Shown: in pieces, positions 1 through 9,492 of the stretch
How positions within the stretch are numbered: the stretch's first letter is position 1
Layout of the letters: each line of letters starts with the position of its first letter
The notes under the pieces: generated by a model
The model's database searches: none
What the model saw: only the letters and a program-made list of their open reading frames with translations
Told to the model about the DNA's origin: nothing
Program-made: the position numbers and the translations under genes
Assembly: GCA_021464525.1 (NCBI GenBank)
Contig: JADRCO010000518.1
Location: 1-31,938, forward strand
Direction: 5' to 3'
Source of the DNA: Rhizophagus sp. LPA8_4_AMF
Taxonomy: Eukaryota > Glomeromycota > Glomeromycetes > Glomerales > Glomeraceae
DNA length: 31,938 nucleotides

Positions 1-503
1 ATTTTAATTTCGACATTTCGGCTTTGACCTTTTACATTTCGGCTGGTAACTTTATGACCATTAGAGTTGATGAACTCATGTGCAATGTCTGCAAAGGGAA
101 TATTAACATCTTGAGTATGTGACCAAGCGTGGAAGAGAGAAGCTAACGTCTCATGGTCAAAAAAAGTACAGAAAGTGTGGGAGACCCAAAGGTCCACGGC
201 ATGCGGGGCGTGTTTGAATATGTTAGAGTTTGAAGGAATATCATGAGAGTTGAGAAGTGACTGTTGGTAGTCATAGATAGCTTGAAGACGGGCGTCCCAG
301 CTCCACACAGTGCAACCAGAAGGGTTTTCAAAAATAAGAGGATGTTTCTTGTCGTCCTCAGTAAGAGGAAACGGTTGAGGTTCAAAAACTTCGTAAACCC
401 ACCCTTCAGAAGGACAAAGAGAGATAGAGGAGTCCGTTCTGCCAGAGGCCACCCCGTGGTCCTCTCTCCTTATGAAAAAATAAAAGTGAAGTTGTAAATA
501 ATT
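1..503 (-). CDS. Partial unrecognised protein-coding exon, runs off the window start
   Basis: On the minus strand one frame stays open for about 167 codons, from just after a TAA at 504-506 to the window edge. Codon choice and G+C are unlike the AT-rich spacers. Its product is rich in Trp, His, Asp and Pro and includes the stretches GWVYEVFEPQPFPLTEDDKK, ENPSGCTVWSWDARL and HAVDLWVSHTFCTFFDHETL. No Met lies between the upstream stop and the coding-looking part. Instead a pyrimidine-rich tract ends in ATAAG at about 469-475, which could be a 3' splice site, so this is probably an internal or last exon. I do not recognise the family. A captured host gene or a transposon-encoded protein are both possible. 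Shorter reading frames on either strand here are shadows of this one. Confidence 0.5.
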
Positions 504-842
504 TTACTGCGGAAATATAGTAAAAATGCAGAAAGGAGGAAGGGTTCAAAGAAAAATTTAGGTCTAACTTATTATAAAATAAACTAACTATAATCACATG
601 TCACGTGATAATTATTATATAATAAGTTAAAATTGGGCCAAATATATAATGCCGGCCAGAATTATAATTTTAAATCTAATTGGTAAAATAAAATTTTTCA
701 AAATATTTTTGAAAATACCATGTGATACTAGGTCACAATTATAAGATTTAGCCTGATTATTGATTTAATCCTTAAAAAATTACATATAATCATCATAATA
801 TAATTTTAATATATATTGTGATTATATATGAAGTTCACTATA
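504..842. other. AT-rich spacer without a gene
   Basis: No credible coding frame. It carries one copy of the dispersed GCCGGCCAGAATTATAA-type motif (about 650-667) and a CACGTGAT box (about 603-610), both of which recur across the window. Confidence 0.5.
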
Positions 843-911
843 TAATCACACCTATCTATTATCACCGAATTTTGGCTTGCCAAAAGTGGTGATTATAGAC
901 AGGTCTGACTG
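843..911. mobile_element. Tiny fold-back element with TA flanks
   Basis: A 69-bp imperfect palindrome. The inner arms TTTTGGC (870-876) and GCCAAAA (879-885) are separated by two bases, and the outer arms CCTATCTATTATCACC and GGTGATTATAGACAGG pair with few mismatches. The right end read inward is CAGTCAGACCTGTC, a CAGT terminus, and TA flanks both ends (841-842 and 912-913). This is how very short Tc1/mariner/pogo-type MITEs look. The left terminus is diverged (TAATCACACC), so the element is old. Confidence 0.5.
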
Positions 912-1216
912 TATATCCAATTTAAGTTTTGAAACTTCTCCATGCTTCCAGGTTATTTCAAGATGCAGAAAATTTATCTGAGCAAACAGACTCTCCTTTA
1001 TTATTATCCTCCCATATTGAATATGATTGTTTTCCTCCCTTATTTATTTGTTTATCAAGAACAGGTAAAGCTTTTGAGTTAGTAATCATCTTGACAAGAA
1101 ATACAAAATTTGCCCAATAATAGTGAATATGGCTAATTAAATAGATTTAAATTTATTAAATTAAATATCTAATTAAAATTATTGGAAAAAAAGGTTTGGC
1201 ATTTGTAATATATATA

Positions 1217-1730
1217 CACAGTAAAATTCGATAAACCGGATCTATCTGTTCCACTAAAAATATCTGGTTAATCAGGATATCCGGTATAGCAAAAAATTTT
1301 GATATACCGGATTTCTATATAAAATCATGTGATAATCCGGTATAACAAATTTTTTACTGTATATGTGACGTAACAAAAATTAAAAACTTAATAAATCTCT
1401 TTATTTATCGTGAAAATGGGTATTAATTGAATATAATTATGTTAATAACTTCAGCCAGAATTAAGATTTTCATAATTCTGGCCAAAATTAAGATCTACCG
1501 CATCACGTCACTTCAATTTTATTGGTTCTCGGTCACATGATCCGGTTTATCGAATCATTTTTACTATAACTGGTTAGAAATTTGATCCGTTTTAGCGAAT
1601 ATCGAAACTTTACTAGTAAACTCCGGTATATCGAAGCTATTTCAATATACGTGATTTAGTTCCAGCAAAAAAGTCCGGTTTAGGCCCAAATCCGGTTTAT
1701 CAAAGATCCGGTTTATCAAATTTCACTGTG
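1217..1730. mobile_element. Tc1/mariner/pogo-type MITE, 514 bp, TA target duplication
   Basis: Terminal inverted repeats are visible: left CACAGTAAAATTCGATAAAC, right read inward CACAGTGAAATTTGATAAAC, both continuing into CGGATC. TA lies on each side (1215-1216 and 1731-1732), though inside a TA-rich stretch, so the exact duplication is ambiguous. The interior has many copies of TCCGGTATA or TCCGGTTTA in both directions and no open frame, so it is non-autonomous. CAGT-like ends and a TA duplication are typical of the Tc1/mariner/pogo superfamily. Confidence 0.75.
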
Positions 1731-1732
1731 TA

Positions 1733-3600
1733 TATATATATATTTTTAAATGTTGAATCACGTAACATTTTATTAGAATACATTTGGATTACATAATAAT
1801 CACAATTATTCTATAAATGATACTCCCAGCTCACTGCCAGTTCGATCAATCATTAAGTATTAATTATAAGTATTATATCACAAATTTGATATTAAAAATA
1901 AGGCATTTGTAATATAATAACATTTAATGCCTTTTTCTGCTATTATTAATGACTAATAATACTCATCAATAAGTTGTTGAGCAGCAGGATTTCAAAATAA
2001 AATTAAGAAATCTATATAAATATTATTAATAAAACTTGAAATAATTCATCAAAGAGTAATATTTATTTCTGCTGTAAGTCACAAAAAAATATTTTTTTCA
2101 GAAAAAAATAAAGGAACAAATCCTATAATAAGATTAATAAATAAAAGATTTCTTGGTTGCATATAGTAATCTCATATGTACAGAATTATGAAATAAATCT
2201 AATAGAAAATTCATTTTTTGAAAATTGATTGATTAAGGTTAAAAATTAATTGAATTTGAATAGGCATATTGTTAAAACAAGTAAACACATATCAAAAGTC
2301 TTTTGAAACTTTATACATAAGACAGTTCCACTTAAATTTTTCAGTTAATTTGGCAAAAGGTCCTAAAACTTCATTTTCTAATATTTATTCTTTATCATTA
2401 AATCCAAAAAATGTAGCTTCCAATTAATTATAAGTTTGTGATACCTTGTATTGTGATAAGTATGTGAGAATTTTGAGTCATTTAAATTATGTTATCTACT
2501 ATAAAATTGTTTTTATATATCATCTTATTAATTCGCTTAACAGTTGAAAGATTTTCTTTGTTGATGACATATAGTGGATGATTTTCCGAGAGAAATTGTT
2601 TGAAATGAAATAATGAAAGGTACTAATAGGAATATCTTTTCATCAGAGAATATACAATAGTAGAAATGTTAGGTAAATGAAATAGATAATGAATTAAAAG
2701 AATGAAATGATTTTGCAAGATAAATTATTAAGAAGTTTGTCTTATGTTTATATTATTATAAATTAAGAATATGAAGCATAATTTAATGTTAAATAACTAA
2801 TAACCATCATAGTAATATTACAATTTTTGGAGAAACAAGTAATAAAACTATAATAGTGGCAAGCTTAAATAGAAATTTTAAATGAAATTTTATATGAGAA
2901 ATTATATTTTTCTTACTTAACATTTATGCATGTGGAAAGATTATTATAATAATTTATCCACCATATTTCCATAAATATTGAAAGAATTTCTGAAAATTAT
3001 AAAATACATTATTTCAGTAAATAGTTCATCCACCAGACAAAAAAATCATCTGTAGAAATACAGCCAGAAACTCTACCAAATAAAAAATTAAAGTTAGAAA
3101 CATAACCAACAACTCCATCAGATAAAAAATCAAATGAATAGATATAGATAGCTAATAATTTTGTCTGATAGATAGCCTAAAGTTATCTGATAGTAAAAAA
3201 CGTTTATGGAGAAACAAATTGATTTTTGAACTATCTGATAGTAAAAAATAAAGTTGATGTATAACACAAAATTATGTGTGGAAATCTAACTATTTATTAA
3301 TACCAGAACTTAATGATAAAAAAAGTTAATTCTTGCCCTTTGTAGTTGATATATATATTCTAAAAAAGTATTTTTTTTTTTTATATAATGTCTTTTTGTC
3401 AGAAATGAAAATGTAATGTACTATATTTTAAAGTTATTGTCTGTAAAATTGGAAGCAATTGTTGAAATAAAAATCTATTATGTTATATCAACTTTAATAC
3501 AGAATCTATTAAAATATATAGGATGTATGAAAAATCTTTTGAGATATGCTGATGTAAGTTTATATTTTGTTGTGTAGTTTTTCAATAAGAGCATTATTAA
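1733..3600. other. AT-rich spacer with faint coding traces only
   Basis: No intact frame. Around 3000-3290 on the plus strand short coding-looking pieces (for example VEIQPETLPNKKLKLET) are broken by several stops, and the octamer TATCTGATAG appears twice (about 3188 and 3231). This is best read as a fully decayed coding sequence of unknown kind. From 1733 to 2990 I see nothing beyond AT-rich sequence. Confidence 0.35.
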
Positions 3601-3609
3601 ATGAAGTTC

Positions 3610-3985
3610 CTCTACCTAAATTAAAATTAAATTTAAGTCAAGTATCTAGCATTAACTTGAACTGGTATATTTCTATAATTTCATCCTTTTCTTGATATTC
3701 CTTCCAAGGATGATAGCATGTAACTCCAAATTTCTCCAACTCCTCTTCTAGTTCATGAGTCTTATCAGAGCAAAACTAATTCTATTTTTAATGAGGTCTA
3801 AATTTAAGATCAGCCATCCAAGAGTTCGTTTCTCTTTCCATAGTTCAAAAGCTCATTTTGAAGTTTAGCCTATACTTCTTTAGACTTAATCCATTCTTCC
3901 TCAAATTTGGCCTATTCTTCTTTTATCTCTTCTACTTTATCTTTATACTGCCACTTGACCATTTGAATATGACAAGAATGATCTC
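3610..3985 (-). pseudogene. Decayed coiled-coil-like coding remnant
   Basis: Read on the minus strand, the segment gives charged, heptad-like stretches such as QYKDKVEEIKEE, AKFEEEWIKSKEV and AKLQNELLNYGKRNE, separated by in-frame TAG codons. After further stops and at least one frameshift it continues as THELEEELEKFGVTCYHPW and KEYQEKDEIIEIYQFKLMLD. Alternating Glu/Lys and hydrophobic residues suggest a coiled coil. There is no start codon and no intact frame, so it cannot be expressed as such. Two of the stops sit where Gln (CAG) would be natural, which fits C-to-T decay. I do not recognise the parent family; a transposon protein or a kinase-adjacent coiled-coil protein are options. The plus-strand frame over 3858-4133 is a shadow ending in a TTA microsatellite. 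Confidence 0.5.
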
Positions 3986-4033
3986 ATTCTTCTTTAAGGT
4001 TGGTCATAGAAATACCAAAATTATAAAATTTTT

Positions 4034-4056
4034 ATATTATTATTATTACTATTACA
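4034..4056. repeat. TTA/ATT microsatellite
   Basis: A short run of ATT trinucleotides with one interruption. It accounts for the poly-Tyr run seen in the spurious plus-strand frame. Confidence 0.7.
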
Positions 4057-4429
4057 CCTGCAACAAAGGGTATGAAGTGGAAGAATATATTAATAGATTA
4101 ATTCTTAATTGTCTTCATTTATCATTATATTGAAGAAATATGCTCACAATCAACTCAAATATTGTGACAAGAAATCATGAGTCATGATTCATGTGTAAAA
4201 TGTGAAGTTTTATAAATCTAATGGTATTCTAAGTCCAAGTAAATATATAGAATAGCATCCATCTTCATTTTGCTCCTTGGTAAGATTTTGAATTCTATTT
4301 CCATTACTATTGTTATGTTTATAGTCATGTTACCAACATTATTTAGCATAATTTTTTTCAATTTAACACTAGGATTCTAAAAAAAAATTTTTTTACAAAT
4401 ACAATGGTAAAATATACTATTATAATGCA

Positions 4430-4935
4430 CTTCTTTATTACTTACCACTTAATTTTCCATGTTTTCATAACAAAAAGTCAATAAGTCTTTTTGCTCTTAA
4501 CACATGTAGTTTTATACATGCAAAGTCATTTTTCTACAAATAGCTGTAAGGTGTGAGTGGTACAAGGTTGCCAGGTTATATTTTTTGAAATAATATTCAT
4601 GCCCTTTATTGCTTTTTCAGGTTAGAACCATTGTCTGTTGTAATTACATTGACCTTATCACCCTTACACATCTTCAAGTTTGTTAAGTTTTTGCGAATCT
4701 TCCCAAACTTCTTTTGTGCAAATTTCAAGGGAGCTTCTATCTTAGCATTCATAGTTCTAGTATTTAAAGTAAAGTATTGCTAAAATATTCAGTAATATAT
4801 GGGTAACAAATTATGAATATATGAATATATTAAACTGCAAGTTCATGTAACTGAAAGTTCTCATCCAGGAAGCAACATGTAATTCTTATAATATACTATT
4901 GCCGATTTGTGCAGTCCAAAGATTAGTTGCTAGAT
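4430..4935 (-). pseudogene. hAT-type transposase remnant, several frameshifts and stops
   Basis: On the minus strand the pieces come in the order expected for the RNase-H-like core of hAT transposases. ATNLWTAQI (about 4930-4903) matches the family's TTDLWTS-type motif. CFLDENFQLHEL (about 4878-4841) matches the T-hFiDe-w-l block. TTDNGSN (4641-4621) is the TDNaSN-type block. After a 1-bp frame change, CTTHTLQL (4564-4541) matches the conserved C-AHTLQL motif. Stops and frame changes separate the blocks, and a stop follows HTLQLFVEK directly. No N-terminal BED finger or C-terminal dimerisation domain could be found, so it is a dead fragment. It could extend upstream to about 5270, where FWAFQTLLKNKTIKEVV can be read, but that link is weak. 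It is a plausible relative of the hAT-type MITEs further along, though no shared ends were seen. Confidence 0.65.
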
Positions 4936-6369
4936 TAACTGAAAATCGTCTTTTTCAATAAATTCAACAATTAAAGGATATGTATATAGCACTTTCATGT
5001 ATAAGAGAAACTTTGTGCAAGTTTATATTAAGTTGAGGAATTGCATACTGGAAGAAAATAAGTCAATTTGATGGTAGGTATGATGAATTCCATCTTAAAT
5101 AATATAATGTTCAAAAGTTTACCTAGTGACTAGGAATCTGCCTAAAACTATGGCTGTAATAGTTTCAAACAACTTCTTTAATAGTCTTATTCTTTAACAA
5201 AGTTTGGAAAGCCCAAAAGAGAACAACCGCTTTTGATACATTAAGCAAACACAAACTTCTGGGAGAACAAACAAATAATTATTATTATTTACAAATGAAT
5301 ATAGGGCATGGCATATCCATGATTTCGTGCTAGTACTGATAATCATAAATTCATAATGCATTCTAAATCTTGAATGAATACTCTATATCATATATATCAT
5401 AGTATAATATAACTTTATATTGGTCTATACCACATATTCACTATTTTGTATCATAAATTATCTCTTTAAAGGTTGTAGTTATTTTTAGCAAGTACTTCTT
5501 GAAAGCCCTATAAATTCCATCAGCTTTCAAAAAATTTAAAATCATGTAATATTGTATATAATTTAAATAATTTTTCTCATTTATTGAGGATTTTGTTAAT
5601 AAAGCTTGCTAAATTTTAAGAGTAATGATATTGGTATAGAATACAATAAATCAAAGGAAAAGTGAAAAAAAGGTCTATTTATAAAGACCCATTTAAAAGG
5701 ATATGGCTTAAAAAAAAAAATTGGGCTGAGCTCAATGTTGTTACACATTTTCTTTGTTGATTTGCTATCAAAAGCCTTGTGGCAAAGCATAAACAATAAG
5801 CAATATTCAAATTACAGAATGTCTGAATAATTTTTTTAAAGAAAAACTTCATAAGCCAAATTATAATGAATATGATAAGAGTGGCAAATTTAAAGCTTTG
5901 CGGAATTTTACATAATTATCATGTGTTTTATTCAGCCTTCTTTTTTCTTTATCAGACGCCTCTTTAGATAAATATTACATGGATCAAAAAAGAAGACTCA
6001 ATGATACAGAAACAAAGACACCACATATTAGTTTTTATGACTATTAATATCTCTACAATGTTTGAAGTTTGAACCCACCTTGGTCCAAATAATACCATCA
6101 ACTATTTAATATTAAATAGTTATTTTAGATAGAATATAGTATTTACAGCACGCCATAACTCTCAACCTGCTGCTCCACCTCATATTTTTAAAGCTGCTCA
6201 TTTTACTTGAACTTGGACTTAGTTTATTTATCATAATTGCTTTTCATTAAATGGGCGCGACGGACTTTAACGGTTTCCGTTTTCCTAGTCATAAATGAAT
6301 ATTTACAGTAATTAAATCTATCAAAAGCAAAGAATATACTTATCTAATGTTTTAAATTATCACTAAAAG
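4936..6369. other. AT-rich spacer, no gene supported
   Basis: Only short open stretches. The minus-strand frame at 5596-5796 has low-complexity, hydrophobic content and no paralog, so it is not called. A slightly G+C-richer patch near 6140-6290 shows no open frame. Confidence 0.4.
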
Positions 6370-7274
6370 TTAATGAATTTCTTTATAAAATTATACACGT
6401 TAATCAATGAGCTATAATAATGATTTTGTACTTTACAGTAATATTATACAACCTAAATTCATCCATTTCATCTTTCAATGAATACAATTCCTTAGGATCA
6501 TAGACTTCATCATCTGATGTATTTTCAAAGGAATCTATAATAGCCAAATACTTAACTCTTTTCTTTTTCATAATACATTCTTTTATATAAGGTGAAATAT
6601 CTTGACCATCTATATTATTGATAAATAATTTCTCAATAAAAGTATCTTGAGAATTTTTTAGAAATACTTCAAAATCACTTGCTTTAATGGGAAGATTTAA
6701 ATCTAAATATTCTAATCTTGTCCTAGATTTTGTAATATGGTTGAACTGCTACATTCAATATCATCACTTGATACTACTAGATCATCATCAATTACATTGA
6801 TTGAAAGATAATTAAAACTTTGCTTAATATTTTCAATTAAATCGAAGATTAGGTAAATAATCTGTCTTTCAACTCCATATGTACGAAGAAATTTGATACT
6901 ATTTTTATAATATTTTATAATTGATTCAAGTATTTGTTGTTTTAATGACAGACTATAATACCCTGTATTTAAATCTTTTATAAAAGCAGGATAATTGAAA
7001 TGTGTAATTGAATGAAATAAATTATCTTTAGTTATATATTCATTTAATTTTGTTTTTAAATCACCATTTAAATTATATATGTAAATTGCAATAAAGTTAT
7101 AATTTCTAGTAGGAATTGAAAATGGATTTTCCCATAACAATGGAATCGCTAAACAACACCATAATCCGTTGACTAAAATACATGAATGTAAAGTTGAAAA
7201 ATCATTCTGAAAATGTTTTATAATATCATATGTTAGTTCGGGTAAATCTCCTGAAAATATTTTGAACAAGACAT
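6370..7274 (-). pseudogene. Broken F-box/LRR paralog with large internal deletion
   Basis: Aligned by eye to the intact neighbour at 9493-11115, this copy shows at least four lesions. (1) One T is missing in the codon 5-6 region (about 7260-7263), so the family start ATG at 7272-7274 is out of frame with the F-box; the frame that reads KIFSGDLPELTYDIIKHF has only a TTG at 7267-7269. (2) About 710 bp, matching parent positions about 10090-10800, is gone, joining FIKDLNT to YYSLSLKQQ in frame. (3) A 13-bp deletion at about 6718 shifts the frame and ends it at 6712. (4) A net 8-bp difference sits near 6425-6440 in the old C-terminal codons. The remaining C-terminal sequence is still recognisable down to about 6370. 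It is the closest relative of 9493-11115 in the window and shares upstream DNA with it. Confidence 0.85.
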
Positions 7275-7324
7275 ATTCTAAGCGAAGAGATAGAAAAAGA
7301 GATGTTTATGTACTATTGTGAGGC

Positions 7325-7343
7325 AATTCCGATATAGTCGTAC
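7325..7343 (-). promoter_or_regulatory. Array upstream motif, partial copy
   Basis: ATTCCGATATAGTCGTAC lies about 50-70 bp upstream of the broken ATG and matches the 3' half of the motif shared by the other array members; the CGGAA half-site is not present. It is followed by the shared ATGTAACATTT and TTAGGCGTAAC stretches. Confidence 0.45.
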
Positions 7344-7439
7344 ATTATTGTCATGTAACATTTCAATAATTAGGCGTAACAAGGTATTATGTCAATCACA
7401 GGTTGATGTCACTTGATCGCTCGTCTGTGATTAAAAAAA

Positions 7440-8329
7440 ATATACGGTTTTAATTTTGGCCGGAATTAATATAATTTTGCCCAGATTTATGATATGTAGA
7501 TCAATGTAACATCATTTGATAACGCTAAGCCACTCTAATAAAATTTTTTTTACTTTCACTTCTTTTTAATTTAATTTCTAATTTTAAAAGTACACAAGTA
7601 ATATACGAGTCTACAAGTTAAAACATAAAATTGATTTTTTAAATTATAAATCTAATCTATTACAGTATTTATAATACTTTAAATTTATGTATAATAAGAA
7701 AAATAAAACATTTTAAACGCTCAACACTTACGACAAAAAAATAGTGAAATATAAATATAATCACTCAAAGTCCCAAACTCTTTTCAAAAATTCAATTACA
7801 AAATATCTTCACAATAAGTCTTCTCAAATGTACCTATATATGCAAAAGAAGGAGAATTTAGAACAACTATTTTTTAAAAAAAATTCTTAGATCTAAAAGG
7901 CAAAAAGAAAAAAAAAAGAAATAGAAAACTAGCCAAAGGAATAAAAAAAATCTTCAGCACTAAATATTCATACAACACACAAACTGACATACCCTAAGTC
8001 GGATGGGTTGTGACTATGTCGGATGGGTTAAAACAGGGTTTTTTTAAAAAAATATTTTTTTTTTTTAACGTTGGTAAGTTCAAAAAAAAAATTTTAATTG
8101 ATCTTACAACTCACCTGATGTGAAACCTTGTATTTGCTGATCAGTTTGGTATTACGCAATGAGGCAATAAAGTAATTTTATCCTGTGAATCAAATCCGCC
8201 CATATGAGTCTAATAGTAACAATTATCAACAATATAAATTATGATTATTGATATTCGTATCTCTACTAGTGATAACATTCCTTCTAGGTAGAGTAATTTT
8301 CTCGGAAATAATAAATCCTTATCCTTTCT
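7440..8329. other. AT-rich spacer unique to this copy
   Basis: No gene. It interrupts the duplicated block shared with 11116-12190. It contains two direct copies of GTCGGATGGGTT (about 7999 and 8018) and a GGCCGGAATTAAT motif (about 7457-7470). A related inverted CCCGACCCATCCAAC lies near 9116-9130. An old inserted element is possible but not shown. Confidence 0.35.
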
Positions 8330-8890
8330 TACTTGCATTAGTTTTTTTTTAACCCTCTATATTAAACAAATCAGCAATTTAATACATGAAGTAGTAGTAT
8401 AGTTTTTCAAAATTATCCAGTCCAATGTGATAGTATAACTCTCTAGTTTAAACCTTTTCTGCTCTTTTTGTCTCTACTTTTATTCTATAATACAGTATTG
8501 AAATGAATTTTTGAATTTTTAGATCAATTGGTAGTGCTGTATGTATATGTGTATATATTAAAGGGCAAAATTCTAACAGTGCATTATTCAATATCCCTAA
8601 ATTATGAAGTGATAAAATCCCAAATTGTCAATTCGAATTCCATGATTCTGGAAGACACAATACTGAAATTTTATAATCATAAGTCTTAAGTCAAAGTATC
8701 AAAATGAAAATTCTGACTATATTATTCATTTTGTACTTAAACAAATTGCATTAATTGTGAGGAAATAATATTAGAATTTAGTATTAATTTTTTAAATGCC
8801 AATTTTAAAAGAGTAACGATATTTATAATTTCGTATTCAAATAAAATAAAGAAAAATAAAATTTAAGGGAATGCTGTGTGAATTTTTGCT
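8330..8890. repeat. Duplicated upstream block, copy A (pairs with 11570-12190)
   Basis: Shared in order with copy B: CTTTTCTGCTCTTTTTGT, CAATTGG-AGTG, TAATTCGAATT-CGTGATTCTG-like stretches, ACATTTTATAATCATA and AAAATGAAAAATCCT-like stretches. Copies differ by many substitutions and small indels. Together with the linked gene copies this shows a tandem duplication of about 3 kb carrying gene plus upstream DNA. Confidence 0.65.
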
Positions 8891-9492
8891 ATCAAGATTG
8901 TAAAAGTTTTGGATTATTTGTCCTTGATTATAGGATTTGGGTTTATGTTAACTTGGAATTATAAAATTTTGGGATTTAGAATATTAAGGTCTTTAAGTTT
9001 TTCTTGGATTTCATACCAAACCCAGATACAAATATAATTAAGGTTATACTTGATAATGGAATTATGGTGCCTATACTTCGTTTTGCTTTTCTTGCTAACA
9101 ACATAATTTTCTTTCCCGACCCATCCAACTTTTTAGTCCTGTTACCAGTTTATTTTTTTCATTAAACAAGACAGGACCTAACCAATAGTATATGCATACT
9201 GAAAGCTTTTAGTTTTTTTTTAACAGAGGAATTAATATGAAATTTATATTATAAATCACAAATAAGGTACATAAAAAATTGGTTATATATTCAACAAGCA
9301 TAATTTGTTTAAATTATAACGTGTCCATCTAATTATAAAATAAAGAATTCATGTTTGTTTATATTAGATTTTTAGATTGATTTGCAAATAATAAAATTTA
9401 TTAATAATCTTAATAATATATAAATAGATATTTAATTTATCCTAAACAACTTATATAAAAAATATTCCTATCAGATTACACTAAGTAATTAA
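8891..9492. other. AT-rich spacer, 3' flank of the F-box gene
   Basis: No coding frame. It holds runs such as TTTTTTTTAACAG and several AATAAA or ATTATAAA-like words read on the minus strand, any of which could serve as a polyadenylation signal for the gene ending at 9493. No single one is decisive. Confidence 0.3.

Noticed and set aside
143..497. ATG-initiated frames on both strands at the left end
   Set aside because: They overlap the better minus-strand frame (1-503) in other phases and have poor, Leu/Arg-rich content.
929..1120. 63-residue plus-strand frame; part of it is flanked by TTCCAG and CAGGTAAAG, like an exon
   Set aside because: It is short and isolated between repeats, with no partner exon and no recognised family. 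Splice-like words are expected by chance in such sequence.
3858..4133. 91-residue plus-strand frame
   Set aside because: Phe/Leu-rich antisense shadow of the coiled-coil remnant ending in a Tyr run from a TTA microsatellite.
5596..5796. 66-residue minus-strand frame
   Set aside because: Low-complexity Phe/Lys/Ser content in AT-rich DNA, no paralog.
6712..7269. 185-residue frame as a real short F-box protein
   Set aside because: It needs a TTG start because a 1-bp loss puts the family ATG out of frame. It also lacks most of the LRR body and ends at a frameshift.
7999..9130. Large inverted-repeat transposon bounded by GTCGGATGGGTT and CCCGACCCATCC
   Set aside because: Only about 10 bp match, no target duplication, and the duplicated upstream block runs through the middle.
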